The notes under the pieces are model-generated. The model ran no database searches. It was not told the DNA's origin and saw nothing but the letters and a program-made list of their open reading frames with translations. A stretch of DNA of 64,000 nt from Olsenella profusa F0195. Lineage in GTDB: Bacteria > Actinomycetota > Coriobacteriia > Coriobacteriales > Atopobiaceae. The position numbers and the translations under genes were made by a program. The stretch spans positions 124,001-188,000 of the forward strand of contig NZ_AWEZ01000043.1 of assembly GCF_000468755.1 (NCBI RefSeq), in the 5' to 3' direction. Shown in pieces: positions 1 through 9,349 of the stretch (the stretch's first letter is position 1; the number at the start of each line of letters is the position of its first letter).

Positions 1-410
1 AGCGCCTTGTTGGCGAGGCCCGGAACGGAGTTCTGCTCATGGAGCACGACGGGGATGCCCTGGCTGGCACACCAGTTGAGGAGGGGAAGCTCGACATAGG
101 CGCCAAAGCCCACGGCCACGTCGGGACGGCGCGTGGCGGCGAGGTGCCTCCCGATGGCCGCCTGCGCGCGTCGCATGCGCCACAGGGCGGAGACGAGCGT
201 CCAGGGACGCGCGCGGTCGAAGCCCGTGACCCGTATGGGGGTGAAGTCGAAGCCCGCCTGGGGCACGAGCTGCGCCTCGAGCCTGGTGGCCTGGCCAAAG
301 AAGTGCACCTCGTGGCCACGGTCCCGCAGTTCCTCGGCAAGTGCCAGCGCTGGGTTGATGTGCCCTGCGGTTCCGCCGGCCGCAATGGCCACACACAGGC
401 TCTTCGCCAT
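1..410 (-). CDS. murG: MurG, UDP-GlcNAc:lipid I transferase (partial, N-terminal part)
   Basis: The reverse-strand frame opens with ATG at 410 and stays open to the window edge, so about 136 N-terminal residues are present and the C-terminal GT-B half is missing. It begins MAKSLCVAIAAGGTAGHINP, which carries the MurG glycine-rich GGTAGH(I/V)NPAL signature, followed by GFGAYVELP and the HEQNSVPG motif. MurG adds GlcNAc to lipid I at the inner face of the membrane to make lipid II. The start lies 4 nt after the ftsW stop, so it is probably translated from the same dcw transcript. Confidence is high because three family motifs occur in order. Confidence 0.93.
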   Translation of the reverse strand, partial: MAKSLCVAIAAGGTAGHINPALALAEELRDRGHEVHFFGQATRLEAQLVPQAGFDFTPIRVTGFDRARPWTLVSALWRMRRAQAAIGRHLAATRRPDVAVGFGAYVELPLLNWCASQGIPVVLHEQNSVPGLANKA

Positions 411-414
411 GAGA

Positions 415-1938
415 TCAGCTCCCTTTGCCACCGCGCGTCCCCCTGACGTGTGGCTTCGAGTCATCGCCGCGCAGGCGGTCGCCTGCATCCGGTCCAAGGT
501 CTATGCGCGGCGCCCGCGCGTTTCCCAAGCGCACGTTGGCGGGCTTCGTCGGCCGCACGCGAGATGCCACCTCGCCCCCGCCATACATCCGAAAGCCCGT
601 ACGCCCGACAGGGCGCCCCGAACGCGGCATTGGCGCGCCCGCACCCTCCGTGGGGCCAAGCGGGGTGCCCTGTGCCGCGGTCACGCTCCACGCGCTGCGG
701 CGCTCATCATACTCCGAGAGGGGCATGCGCGACTCCTTGGAGACCGAGAAGACGAGCCCCACGATCATGATGCTCGACATGATGGAGGACCCGCCATACG
801 AGACGAAGGGTATGGGCTTGCCCGACAGGGGAAAGATGCCGATGACGCCGCACACGTTGAGCAGCATCTGTATGACCAGGATGGACGAGCAGCCCATGGC
901 CACGAGCCGGCCGGCGAGGTCGGGCGCATTGATCGCGATGCGATAGCCCGCCCACAGGAGCACGGCAAAGCCCGCGAGCATGCCCACCGTGCCCACGACG
1001 CCGCACTCCTCCCCGATGACGGCGAAGATGAAGTCGTTATGCGCAAAGGGCAGGTAGTTGTACTTCTGCTTGCTCATGCCGATGCCCACACCAAAGAGCC
1101 CACCCGCGCCGAAGGCATAGAAGCCCTGGATGAGCTGGTAGCCGTTGTTGTAGGGATCGGACCATGGATCGAGCATGGCCATGAGGCGCGCACGGGAGTA
1201 GTCGTCCTTGAGCGAGAGCGCCAGGAACACGACGATGCCCACGGCCAAGAACAGCAGGAGATAGCGCACGGGAAAGCCCGCGATGTAGGCCATGACCACC
1301 AGCGAGAGCGCGATGACCATGACCGTGCCCTTGTCGGGCTGACAGATGATGAGGACGAGGGGCACCGCGATGCCCAGGGCCACCCCCCTGAGAAACGTGC
1401 GCTGATCGATGTCACGGGCGACGTAGAAGCGGTCGAAGAGGCGGACGGCCACCAGGATGACCGTGATCTTGGCAAACTCCGAGGGCTGCAGCGAGAAGGG
1501 CCCCAGGGAGATCCAACGGGTCGCGCCGTAGGCGTCCCTGCCGGCAAAGGGCAGCAGCACGAACGCCAGAAGGAGTATGGTCACACCCCAGAGGGGCCGC
1601 ATGAGCCTCCCCAGGAGCCTGTGGTAGCCAAACGCCACGATGGCGGCCGCCCCCAGGATGCCCAGCCCCGCAAACAGCGCCTGGCGCTTGAGGTAATAGG
1701 TGGGGTCATTGCCCAAGGCCGCGCTGGAGAGCGCCGTGATCGACGAGCTGGAATACACCATGAGCAGGCCAAAGGCGAGCAGGGCCAGCGCCGTCACCAA
1801 AAAGACGAGCCGTGGCATCATGATGCGCGCGGGCACGCCCATGATGAGGCGGGCCGAGCGTTCCCCGTACGCGGTGCGGGTGGGGGCCTGCTCGCCTCCC
1901 TTCAAGCGCGCGGTGTCTGTCCGTCGACGGCGTGCCAT
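415..1938 (-). CDS. ftsW: FtsW, septal peptidoglycan polymerase (SEDS family)
   Basis: A 507-residue polytopic membrane protein of the SEDS family, which polymerises lipid II glycan strands at the division septum together with FtsI. Visible hallmarks are about ten hydrophobic helices, the FAHNDFIFAVIGEE loop and the C-terminal PIPFVSYGGSS motif. There is a basic cytoplasmic head (ARRRR) and a long C-terminal tail of about 100 residues rich in Arg, Gly and Pro after the last helix, longer than in the E. coli protein. The ATG lies immediately before the murD stop, suggesting translational coupling. Its position between murD and murG supports FtsW over RodA. Confidence 0.93.
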   Translation of the reverse strand: MARRRRTDTARLKGGEQAPTRTAYGERSARLIMGVPARIMMPRLVFLVTALALLAFGLLMVYSSSSITALSSAALGNDPTYYLKRQALFAGLGILGAAAIVAFGYHRLLGRLMRPLWGVTILLLAFVLLPFAGRDAYGATRWISLGPFSLQPSEFAKITVILVAVRLFDRFYVARDIDQRTFLRGVALGIAVPLVLIICQPDKGTVMVIALSLVVMAYIAGFPVRYLLLFLAVGIVVFLALSLKDDYSRARLMAMLDPWSDPYNNGYQLIQGFYAFGAGGLFGVGIGMSKQKYNYLPFAHNDFIFAVIGEECGVVGTVGMLAGFAVLLWAGYRIAINAPDLAGRLVAMGCSSILVIQMLLNVCGVIGIFPLSGKPIPFVSYGGSSIMSSIMIVGLVFSVSKESRMPLSEYDERRSAWSVTAAQGTPLGPTEGAGAPMPRSGRPVGRTGFRMYGGGEVASRVRPTKPANVRLGNARAPRIDLGPDAGDRLRGDDSKPHVRGTRGGKGS

Positions 1939-3363
1939 CTAGCGGATGCCCTCACGCGAGGCGGCAAGGTCGCTCACGAGCCGCTTGAAGAGCCTGCCGC
2001 GCTCCCCCATGTCATGGAACTCGTCAAACGAGGAGCAGGCGGGCGAGAGCAGCACCGTGTCGCCGGGGCATGCCGCGGACACGGCCGCCTTGAAGGCATC
2101 CCTCAGCCTGTCGGCCACGAGCACCCTGTCCTTCCCCATGCCCTCCGTGGCACAGGCCTGGGCGAGGCGTGCGCCGGCATCGCCAAAGCAGACGGCGACA
2201 CGGGCGCGGGAGGCGACGGAGCGGGCAAGGGGGTCGAGGTCGAGCCCCTTGTCGTGGCCTCCCAGGAGCAGCACGATCCTGCCCTGGTCGAAGGCGGTGA
2301 GCGCCTTCTCGACGGAGTCGGGGTTGGTCGCCTTGGAATCGTTCACGAAGTGGACGCCCCCCACCGCGCCGCACGGCTCGATGCGATGCTCGATGGGGTT
2401 GAAGGCACGCAGGCCCACGCTGGCATCCTCGGCGGAGACGCCCAGCTCGAGCGCCATGGATGCCGCCGCCAGGGCGTTCTCCACGTTATGGGCGCCCCTG
2501 ATGCGCAGCTCGTCCGCGCGAAGGAGCACGTGCTCGACGCCGTCGATGCGCACCACGAGGACGCCGCCGCGCACGAAGGCGGCGTGAGGCCCCCCCGGAT
2601 CCCGCTCGACGTCCACCACCAGCGTGCGCAGGCCGCGAGCGCGCTGGCGACCGGCAGCGGCACGGCACCGGTCGTCCGTGTCGCCGATGACGGCCAGGTC
2701 CCCGTCCGTGAGGTTGGCAAAGACCTTCTCCTTGGCGGCCGCATAGGCCTCCAGGGAACCGTGCCACTCGATGTGGTCGGGCGTGATGTTGAGCAGACAA
2801 GCGCAGCGCGGATGCAGCAGGCGCGTCTCCTCAAGCTGGAAGCTGGAAAGCTCCGCCACGAGCCAACGGCCCGCGGGGCGATCCTCCACGGCGTCGATGG
2901 TGGGCGTGCCAATGTTGCCCACGCAGGCGGCGTCCAACCCGCCCTGGGCGAGCAATGCCTGGGTGAGTAAGGTCGTGGTGGTCTTGCCGTTCGTCCCCGT
3001 GATGGCCACCCAGTCGTGCGGGCTCTCGCGCCATGCGAGCTCGGGCTCGCCGATGACCTCGGTGGCATGCGCCCTGGCAGAGGCAAGGAAGTCACTTGAC
3101 TCGGGAATGCCCGGGGAGGCGATGGCAAGGTCGAAGCTGCCGGAGACCTCTTCGGTACCCACGTGCACGACGGCACCCAGCGCCTCGAGCTCACGGGTGG
3201 TGCCCCCCACGGTGGAGCTCGCCCCTCCAAAGACCGTGACGGAGGAGACCCTGCCCTTGGGAAGGCCCAGCAGGTAGCGCCCGACGTCGTACCCCGTGCG
3301 GCCGAGACCCAGGACGCAGACGCTGCCCAGGGACCGATTCGCTTGAATGGCACTCTCAGACAT
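1939..3363 (-). CDS. murD: MurD, UDP-N-acetylmuramoyl-L-alanine:D-glutamate ligase
   Basis: A 474-residue cytoplasmic Mur ligase that adds D-Glu to UDP-MurNAc-L-Ala using ATP. The N-terminal Rossmann-like UDP-binding domain starts near VCVLGLGRTGYDVGRYL. The central ATPase domain has the P-loop ITGTNGKTTTT and the NITPDHIEWHGSLEAY motif. The C-terminal domain has FVNDSKATNPDS and LLLGGHDKGLD, all typical of MurD rather than MurC, MurE or MurF. Length is normal. It lies 9 nt after mraY and abuts ftsW, as in the classical dcw operon. Confidence 0.95.
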   Translation of the reverse strand: MSESAIQANRSLGSVCVLGLGRTGYDVGRYLLGLPKGRVSSVTVFGGASSTVGGTTRELEALGAVVHVGTEEVSGSFDLAIASPGIPESSDFLASARAHATEVIGEPELAWRESPHDWVAITGTNGKTTTTLLTQALLAQGGLDAACVGNIGTPTIDAVEDRPAGRWLVAELSSFQLEETRLLHPRCACLLNITPDHIEWHGSLEAYAAAKEKVFANLTDGDLAVIGDTDDRCRAAAGRQRARGLRTLVVDVERDPGGPHAAFVRGGVLVVRIDGVEHVLLRADELRIRGAHNVENALAAASMALELGVSAEDASVGLRAFNPIEHRIEPCGAVGGVHFVNDSKATNPDSVEKALTAFDQGRIVLLLGGHDKGLDLDPLARSVASRARVAVCFGDAGARLAQACATEGMGKDRVLVADRLRDAFKAAVSAACPGDTVLLSPACSSFDEFHDMGERGRLFKRLVSDLAASREGIR

Positions 3364-3372
3364 CGCGACCTC

Positions 3373-4404
3373 CTAGGCCAGTTGGAAGAACAGGGCGAAG
3401 CCGAGCGACGCAAAGGCGGCCGACACGATCCAGAAGCGAATGACCACCTTCGTCTCGCTCCAGCCCAGCTTCTCGAAGTGATGGTGTATGGGCGCCATGA
3501 GGAACACGCGCCTGCCCGTGAGCTTGAAGCTCGCCACCTGGATGATGACGGACAGCGCCTCGCAAATGAAGAGCCCCCCCATCACCAGGGACGTTATCTC
3601 GGTCTTGGTGAGCACGGCGAGGGCGGCGAGGGCGGCGCCCAACGCAAGCGAGCCCGTGTCGCCCATGAAGATGGATGCCGGATAGCAGTTGTGCCAGAGG
3701 AAGCCGATGCAGGCGCCTGCGATGGACGCGGCGAACACGGCGAGGTCGACCGAGCCAAAGCGAAACGCGACCATGGACATCACGATCATGACCACGAGCA
3801 CGCAGCCGCTCGAGAGTCCGTCGAGGCCATCCGTGAGGTTGACGGCGTTGGAGAGGCCGGCCATCAGCAGAAAGACGAAGAGCATATAGATCCAGGGAAC
3901 CGCGATGGTGGCGTCGCCCACGGCAACGGAGGTCGTGAGGGCACCCATGTCGATGCCAAGGCCACCGGGCAGCTCGACCACCGGGGAGATGCCGCAGCCG
4001 TTGACGGCGACCAGGCAGAACGTCACGGAGATGAGGACGAGGCCCACCATCTTCTGGGAGGGCGTGAGGCCAAGCGAGCGCTTGTGGGCCACGGACTCGA
4101 TGTCATCGAGCAGGCCGAGCGATCCCGTGACGAGCATGACAAGCACGGCCAGGACGAGCCCCAGGCTCCAGGTGCCCTGCACGGCGCAGGCCACGACCGT
4201 CGCCAGGAGCATGACGACGCCGCCCATGGTGGGCGTGCCCTGCTTCACGAGGTGCCGTTGGGGACCATCGGCGCGAATCTGCTGGCCGATCCCCTCGTGA
4301 CGCATGGCCTTGATGAAGAGGGGCATGGCAAGCGCCGTGAGTGCCGCCGCCACGGCGGCGGCGATGAACACCTGGTAGGTAGGGTAGCTGGGATCTCCGA
4401 TCAT
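3373..4404 (-). CDS. mraY: MraY, phospho-MurNAc-pentapeptide transferase
   Basis: A 343-residue integral membrane enzyme that transfers phospho-MurNAc-pentapeptide to undecaprenyl phosphate, making lipid I. Supporting motifs are GTPTMGG near the N-terminus, NAVNLTDGLDGLSSG (catalytic Asp region), FMGDTGSLALG and the cytoplasmic APIHHHFEKLGWSE histidine motif. About ten hydrophobic segments alternate with these loops. The ATG overlaps the murF stop as TAATG, so the two are probably translationally coupled. Length and gene order match the family. Confidence 0.95.
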   Translation of the reverse strand: MIGDPSYPTYQVFIAAAVAAALTALAMPLFIKAMRHEGIGQQIRADGPQRHLVKQGTPTMGGVVMLLATVVACAVQGTWSLGLVLAVLVMLVTGSLGLLDDIESVAHKRSLGLTPSQKMVGLVLISVTFCLVAVNGCGISPVVELPGGLGIDMGALTTSVAVGDATIAVPWIYMLFVFLLMAGLSNAVNLTDGLDGLSSGCVLVVMIVMSMVAFRFGSVDLAVFAASIAGACIGFLWHNCYPASIFMGDTGSLALGAALAALAVLTKTEITSLVMGGLFICEALSVIIQVASFKLTGRRVFLMAPIHHHFEKLGWSETKVVIRFWIVSAAFASLGFALFFQLA

Positions 4405-5855
4405 TAGGCAAGCACCTCCCTCACGAAGGCGTCGAGTCGTGCGGCGCGCGACGCCTTGACCAGCACGAGGTCTCCCTCGTCCACTATCGGGGCGATGACC
4501 CGTATGGCCTCGTCCACATCGCGCACGCGCTCCAGGCGATCCTCGGAGAACCCCATCGTGAGGGCGGCCTCGGCCATGCGGTCCGCGTCATCGGTGCCCA
4601 CAAGCACCAGGAGGTCGAGCGGCTTGGCGGCGGCATAGGCGCCCATGTAGCCGTGCAGGCGGGGCGCCGCCTCCCCCAGCTCGGCAACCTCACCCAGCAC
4701 GGCCACGCGGCGACCCTCGCAGGGCAGTGACGCAAGCACGTCGAGGGCCGCGGCCGTGGAGTTGGGGCTCGCATTGTAGGAGTCGTCGATCACGCGGGGC
4801 CTGCCGGGGCCGCCGGCGATCTCCATGCGCATGTGCGTCTGGGGCATGTGCGCCATGGCCGTGCAGGCCGCCGTGCGGTCTGCGCCCACACGCCACGAGA
4901 CGGCCAGGGCAAGCAGGAAGTCGCTCACCACATGGCGACCGGGCATCGGCAGCGTGACCTCGTCCCTCCAGCCATCCGAGCAGGTGACGGCGACATGGGC
5001 GCGGCCATCCCCGACAAGCGCCACGCGTGCGGCGCGCACGGAACAGCGCCCGTCCGCGCCGACGGAGAGCACCTCGATGCCTCGGGGGCGGGCATACTCG
5101 TCCTCGATGAGGGCGGCGTAGTCGTTGTCGGAGGTCATGACCAGGCAGGATCTCGCCCTCCCGCACCCCGCATCGGTGAGCTGCATGGACGAGAGGATCT
5201 CTGCCTTGGCACGGGCGATGGCCTCGCGGGAGCCCAGGTTGCCAATGTGGCTGGTGCCCACGTTGGTTATCACGGCAACGGTGGGACGGCCGCAGGCCGA
5301 GAGGCGCGTAAGCTCCCCAGCGTGGTTCATGCCCATCTCGGCCACCACGACCTCGTCGTCGGCCGAGGCCAAGAGCAGCGTGAGCGGCAGGCCGATGAGA
5401 TTGTTGTGGTTGCCCTCCGTGGCATGCACCTTGTAGCGCGTCGCGAGTGCGACGGCGAGCATGTCCTTGGTGGTGGTCTTCCCCACCGAGCCCGTCACGC
5501 CCACGACGACCCACTGGGGATTGCGCGTGCGCCAGGCGCCAGCGAGGCGCAGCATGAACTCCTCGGCATCGCCGCCCTCGGCAACGAGGACCGCGGCGTC
5601 CAGGTCGCGGGCTTCCGCCAGCACCTCGGCCTCGGGTTCGCGGGTCATGACGACGGCCGCGGCCCCCGCCCCCATGGCCGCCACGGCATAGTCGTTGCCA
5701 TCGACCCGCTCACCTGGAAAGCAGACGAAGAGCCCTCCCCGCCCCACCATACGTGAGTCGATGGCGACCCCCCTCACCTGGACGTCATCGGCGCCACCCG
5801 CAAGGCGTGCCCGCGTCGCGCCAACGATGTCCCCCACTGTCATGCAAACCATCAC
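4404..5855 (-). CDS. murF: MurF, UDP-MurNAc-tripeptide:D-Ala-D-Ala ligase
   Basis: A Mur ligase of about 480 residues that adds D-Ala-D-Ala to the UDP-MurNAc tripeptide. The central P-loop is VTGSVGKTTTKDM, followed by TEGNHNNLIGLPLTLL and EMGMNHAGEL, both diagnostic of MurF. IDDSYNASPNS and the C-terminal LVKASRAARLD complete the set. The start is uncertain among GTG 5855, ATG 5852 and ATG 5843; an AAGGGG Shine-Dalgarno sequence sits just upstream. It follows ftsI directly. murE, which usually lies between ftsI and murF, is not in this cluster and must be encoded elsewhere. Confidence 0.94.
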   Translation of the reverse strand: MMVCMTVGDIVGATRARLAGGADDVQVRGVAIDSRMVGRGGLFVCFPGERVDGNDYAVAAMGAGAAAVVMTREPEAEVLAEARDLDAAVLVAEGGDAEEFMLRLAGAWRTRNPQWVVVGVTGSVGKTTTKDMLAVALATRYKVHATEGNHNNLIGLPLTLLLASADDEVVVAEMGMNHAGELTRLSACGRPTVAVITNVGTSHIGNLGSREAIARAKAEILSSMQLTDAGCGRARSCLVMTSDNDYAALIEDEYARPRGIEVLSVGADGRCSVRAARVALVGDGRAHVAVTCSDGWRDEVTLPMPGRHVVSDFLLALAVSWRVGADRTAACTAMAHMPQTHMRMEIAGGPGRPRVIDDSYNASPNSTAAALDVLASLPCEGRRVAVLGEVAELGEAAPRLHGYMGAYAAAKPLDLLVLVGTDDADRMAEAALTMGFSEDRLERVRDVDEAIRVIAPIVDEGDLVLVKASRAARLDAFVREVLA

Positions 5856-5906
5856 AACCCCTTTAGCATGCGAAACCGTTCGATCGTGTCCCTGCGGGCC
5901 AGACGC

Positions 5907-7733
5907 CTACGTCCCCGGCGGGATCTGGAGCTCGGAGAGGGCCTCACCCATGATAGTCGAGAAGAGCGGGGCGGCGGAGTTCGTCGCGAGGTACGGGGTC
6001 CCGTTGAGGCCCACATACACCAGGACCTGTGCGTCACCCGCCGGCGCGAAGCCTATGAGTGACGAGACGTACTTGTTGGCCTCATAGCCGCCGCTCTCGC
6101 TCGCCTGTTCGCCCGTACCCGTCTTGCCTGCGATGTCATAACCCCGTACCTGGGCCTTTTCGGCGGTTCCCTCCTTCACCACCGTACGCATCATGTCCGT
6201 CACCTGAGAGGCGGTCGATGGGGAGACGGAGGCGCCCGGGCTGGGCCAGCTCGCCTGCTCGCCGCCCTTGCTCAGGAGAAAGTGCGGCGTCTCGAGGACG
6301 CCATCGTTGGCGATGGAGCCCACGGCCTTGACCATCTGATCGAGCGGGATGGAGAGCGACTGCCCAAACGACATGGATCCCAGGCTGGCGCCGTCGTACT
6401 CGCTGCGTTGCCTCACGATGCCGTTGGCCTCGCCCGGAAAGTCGATGCCCGTGGCGGTTCCGATGCCAAACCACTGAAGCCCCTGGGCGAAGCGATCCGC
6501 CCCAATGACGTTCTGGGCCACGAGCGCGGTTCCCACGTTCGAGGAGCGTCGCAGCATCTCGCGAATCGTCATGTCCATACGCTGCTTGCGCTTGTCATCG
6601 TCACGCACCATGTCATCGCCCACCTTCACCTGGGCGGGTACGTCAAAGGTCGAGTCTGGCGTGATGAGGCCGTCCTCGATGCCGATGGACATCGTGATGA
6701 GCTTGAAGATGGAACCGGGCTCGAAGGACGAGGAGACGGGCTTGAGCGAGGTGGCCCCCTCCTCCATCCGTGAGGTGTTCGTCACGTCGAAGAGGGGTGT
6801 CGAGCAGGCGGCTATGACCTCCCCCGTCCTGGGGTCGCTCACCATCACCGATCCAGAGTCCGCCTTGTAGTCCTTGACGCCCCTGCTGATGACCTCCTCG
6901 GCCTTCTGCTGGACGTCGATGTCGAGCGAGATCTGTATGTCCGTGCCGCCCACCGCCGTCGTCTGGGTGCGCGCGCCGCCCGCGATGGGGATGCCTCCAT
7001 TGCCCGTTTCCAGCGTGAGCGTGCCGTTGGTGCCCGAGAGAACGCCGTCGTAGTACTTCTCGAGACCCGTGAGGCCATCGCCATCGACGCCCACCACGCC
7101 AAGCACCTGGCTCGCCGCCGCTCCATAGGGGTACTCGCGGCGCATGTCATCCATGTAGTAGACGCCCGGGAGCCTGGCGGCGGCGAGGTCGCTCTTGAGC
7201 TGGTCGGCCTTGTCCGTGTCAACCTGACGGCGCACGTAGGAGAAGGTCGTGTCACCCGAGAGGGCCGAGAGGTACGAGGAGGGCTCTCCACCCAGGTCCT
7301 GTGCCATGATCTGCGCCACGGCGGTCTGATCGGTCACCTCCTTGGGGTTGCAGGTGACGGTCGTGCAGGCGACGCTCGTGGCAAGCACCTTGCCATTTCG
7401 ATCGTAGATGGTGCCGCGCTTGGCCTTGACCGGGAACTCGTTGGAACGGACGCTCGTTCCGAGCTCTTTGAGGCGTGGCCCGTCGATCACCTGTAGGTAG
7501 ACGAGGCGCATGGACACGATGGCAAGCAGGGCGGCGAGCACGATGGCGATCGTCCTGCCCGAGACGGCAACGTCACGCTCCTCGACGCCAAGGGGCGCGT
7601 CACCCTTCCCGCGCACCCCTGCGCCCAACCGAGCCTGCGCGCCGTAGGCCTGGCGAGGGGCCCCGCCTTCGGAGCCCCTCCCCGTCGTCCCCTGGCGGGG
7701 ACGCCCGTCTCGATATGTGCCCGTGTCTCTCAC
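5907..7733 (-). CDS. ftsI: FtsI/PBP class B transpeptidase for septation
   Basis: A 608-residue class B penicillin-binding protein that cross-links septal peptidoglycan. It has a basic Gly/Arg-rich cytoplasmic head (about 1-58), one transmembrane helix (about 60-80), a pedestal region beginning with RGTIYDRNG, and a C-terminal transpeptidase domain. Catalytic motifs are SIFK with Ser341, SSN at 397-399, and KTG at 537-539. No PASTA repeats follow. The GTG start has only a weak ribosome-binding site, so the exact N-terminus is uncertain. It lies between ftsL and murF in the dcw operon and would act with the FtsW encoded four genes downstream. Confidence 0.92.
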   Translation of the reverse strand: MRDTGTYRDGRPRQGTTGRGSEGGAPRQAYGAQARLGAGVRGKGDAPLGVEERDVAVSGRTIAIVLAALLAIVSMRLVYLQVIDGPRLKELGTSVRSNEFPVKAKRGTIYDRNGKVLATSVACTTVTCNPKEVTDQTAVAQIMAQDLGGEPSSYLSALSGDTTFSYVRRQVDTDKADQLKSDLAAARLPGVYYMDDMRREYPYGAAASQVLGVVGVDGDGLTGLEKYYDGVLSGTNGTLTLETGNGGIPIAGGARTQTTAVGGTDIQISLDIDVQQKAEEVISRGVKDYKADSGSVMVSDPRTGEVIAACSTPLFDVTNTSRMEEGATSLKPVSSSFEPGSIFKLITMSIGIEDGLITPDSTFDVPAQVKVGDDMVRDDDKRKQRMDMTIREMLRRSSNVGTALVAQNVIGADRFAQGLQWFGIGTATGIDFPGEANGIVRQRSEYDGASLGSMSFGQSLSIPLDQMVKAVGSIANDGVLETPHFLLSKGGEQASWPSPGASVSPSTASQVTDMMRTVVKEGTAEKAQVRGYDIAGKTGTGEQASESGGYEANKYVSSLIGFAPAGDAQVLVYVGLNGTPYLATNSAAPLFSTIMGEALSELQIPPGT

Positions 7734-7769
7734 GACGCACCATTCTAGGGCCCTGGCACCGGGAGCGTG

Positions 7770-8240
7770 CTAGTGCGCCTGAGTCTGCGCAGGCTCTGCA
7801 GACGACGCCTGGCCGGAGTCGGATGCGGCCGCGGAGGGGTCCTGAGTCGAGACGCGCTCGGGGGCGGGAGCGTAGACCATGCCGTAGTTCTCGGTCGCAA
7901 TCTGGTCGATGCGCGCGGAGTTGGAGAGGTCGGCATTCGTTATCCGCAGCGACACATTGAGCGCCTGGGCATCGGAGAGCTCCGTCTGCGTGACGCCGTT
8001 TGCCTGTAGGGCGGTAACCGTCGCCGTCGTGAGCACCACGCGGGCGACGCCCAGGGCAATGACGGCGACGATGCAGACGAGGGCAAGCCTGATGCGTCCC
8101 ATGAACTGTGTCGAGACGCCCTCGCGCTCGCGGGCGTCGCGGCCCCCGCCCTCGACGATAGAAAACGGCTCGTGATCCTGCCACCGGGCCTGTCTCTCGG
8201 CCATGTCGAGGCGATATGCCTCGGACCCTCGATATGCCAT
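7770..8240 (-). CDS. ftsL: FtsL-like septum formation protein
   Basis: A 156-residue bitopic membrane protein: about 55 charged cytoplasmic residues, one hydrophobic helix (IRLALVCIVAVIALGVARVVL), then a short extracytoplasmic region with the spacing of a coiled coil and a low-complexity Ala/Ser/Gln tail. FtsL scaffolds the FtsQBL complex that activates FtsWI. I chose the ATG at 8240 because it follows an AGGAG sequence and because the frame further upstream runs into the rsmH coding region. FtsL sequences diverge quickly, so the call rests on topology and position between rsmH and ftsI. Confidence 0.8.
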   Translation of the reverse strand: MAYRGSEAYRLDMAERQARWQDHEPFSIVEGGGRDAREREGVSTQFMGRIRLALVCIVAVIALGVARVVLTTATVTALQANGVTQTELSDAQALNVSLRITNADLSNSARIDQIATENYGMVYAPAPERVSTQDPSAAASDSGQASSAEPAQTQAH

Positions 8241-8371
8241 CGTCTCTCCTCTTGGACACCAGCTGGTGCCGGGTGGTGTGTTGGTAGTGCGTTTAGGCTG
8301 CGTTTGTGGTGCGGTGGTGCTGTGATGGTGCCATGCAACGGCTTGCGCCGGATGCATCTCGGTGTCGCACC

Positions 8372-9337
8372 CTATGCTTCCGTGACGTCGAGCTTTACCG
8401 CCACGCGCATGAGTGCGCTGCGCGACCGTGGGTTGGCCGCAACCTCCTCGCCCGATGGGACGAGGGGCCTCCTTGTCCTGACTTCGACTATCGGCACATG
8501 GCCGCATGCGCACACCGGAAGGTCCGGCGGGCAGACGCAGCCCTGGGAAAGCTCAGAGAACACGTGCTTCACCAGGCGATCCTCGAGCGAGTGGTACGAG
8601 ATGACGCAGATCCTGCCACCCGTGTCCGCCCAGCGAACAGCCGAGCGCAGCCCCCTCTCGAGAGCCTCCAGCTCATGGTTGACCTCGATGCGCAGGGCCT
8701 GGAAGGTCCTGCGCGCCGGGTGGCCCCCATGGCGACGGGCCGCGGCCGGGATGGCGCGCCGCACGATGTCCGCCAGCTGAAGCGTGGTCCGTATGGGCGC
8801 TCGCCCTCGCGCGTGCACGATGGCGTGGGCTATGCGCGACGCAAACCTCTCGTCGCTGTATATGCGCAGGATCCGGGCGAGGTCTGCCTCGTTGTAGGTG
8901 TTCACGACCTCGGCTGCGGTTAGGGTGTCGTCACCCGGATCCATGCGCATATCCAGCGGGGCGTCCTCGCGATATGAGAAGCCCCGAGAGGCGATGTCAA
9001 GCTGGGGGGACGATACGCCGAGGTCGAAGAGGAAGCAGTCGACGCCCGGCACCTCGACCTTGACGAGAAGCGCATCGAGGTCGCCGAAGTTCCCCTTGAG
9101 GAAGCGATGCTCCGCACCCGGCACCTCGCGCTCGAAGCGCTCGGTTGCGGCGGCAAGGGCCAGCTCGTCCTGGTCGATGCCCAGGGAGAGACCATCCGGC
9201 TGAATCCGCCTTGCCAGCTCGACCGTGTGGCTCGCACCACCGAGGGTACAGTCGCACACGACCTCGCCAGGGCGGGGATCCAGCTCGTGGAGCACCTGCT
9301 CGATCATCACTGGAATGTGCCGATATTCTTCTGTCAA
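8372..9337 (-). CDS. rsmH: RsmH (MraW), 16S rRNA m4C1402 methyltransferase
   Basis: A 321-residue SAM-dependent methyltransferase that N4-methylates C1402 of 16S rRNA. The N-terminus has the family HIPVMIEQVLHEL segment, motif I is CDCTLGGASHTVEL, and FLFDLGVSSPQLD plus GFSYREDAPLDMRMD are diagnostic of RsmH. The C-terminus has ALRIEVNHELEALERGL and ICVISYHSLEDRLVK. The start is a TTG with a GGGGAG sequence about 7 nt upstream. It is the second gene of the dcw operon, 12 nt after mraZ. Confidence 0.95.
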   Translation of the reverse strand: MTEEYRHIPVMIEQVLHELDPRPGEVVCDCTLGGASHTVELARRIQPDGLSLGIDQDELALAAATERFEREVPGAEHRFLKGNFGDLDALLVKVEVPGVDCFLFDLGVSSPQLDIASRGFSYREDAPLDMRMDPGDDTLTAAEVVNTYNEADLARILRIYSDERFASRIAHAIVHARGRAPIRTTLQLADIVRRAIPAAARRHGGHPARRTFQALRIEVNHELEALERGLRSAVRWADTGGRICVISYHSLEDRLVKHVFSELSQGCVCPPDLPVCACGHVPIVEVRTRRPLVPSGEEVAANPRSRSALMRVAVKLDVTEA

Positions 9338-9349
9338 GATGGCTCTCCC

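Noticed and set aside
133-2970. Very long plus-strand open frame across murG-murD
   Set aside because: Low-complexity, His/Asp/Arg-rich translation antisense to three well-supported dcw genes; an effect of GC-rich codon bias.
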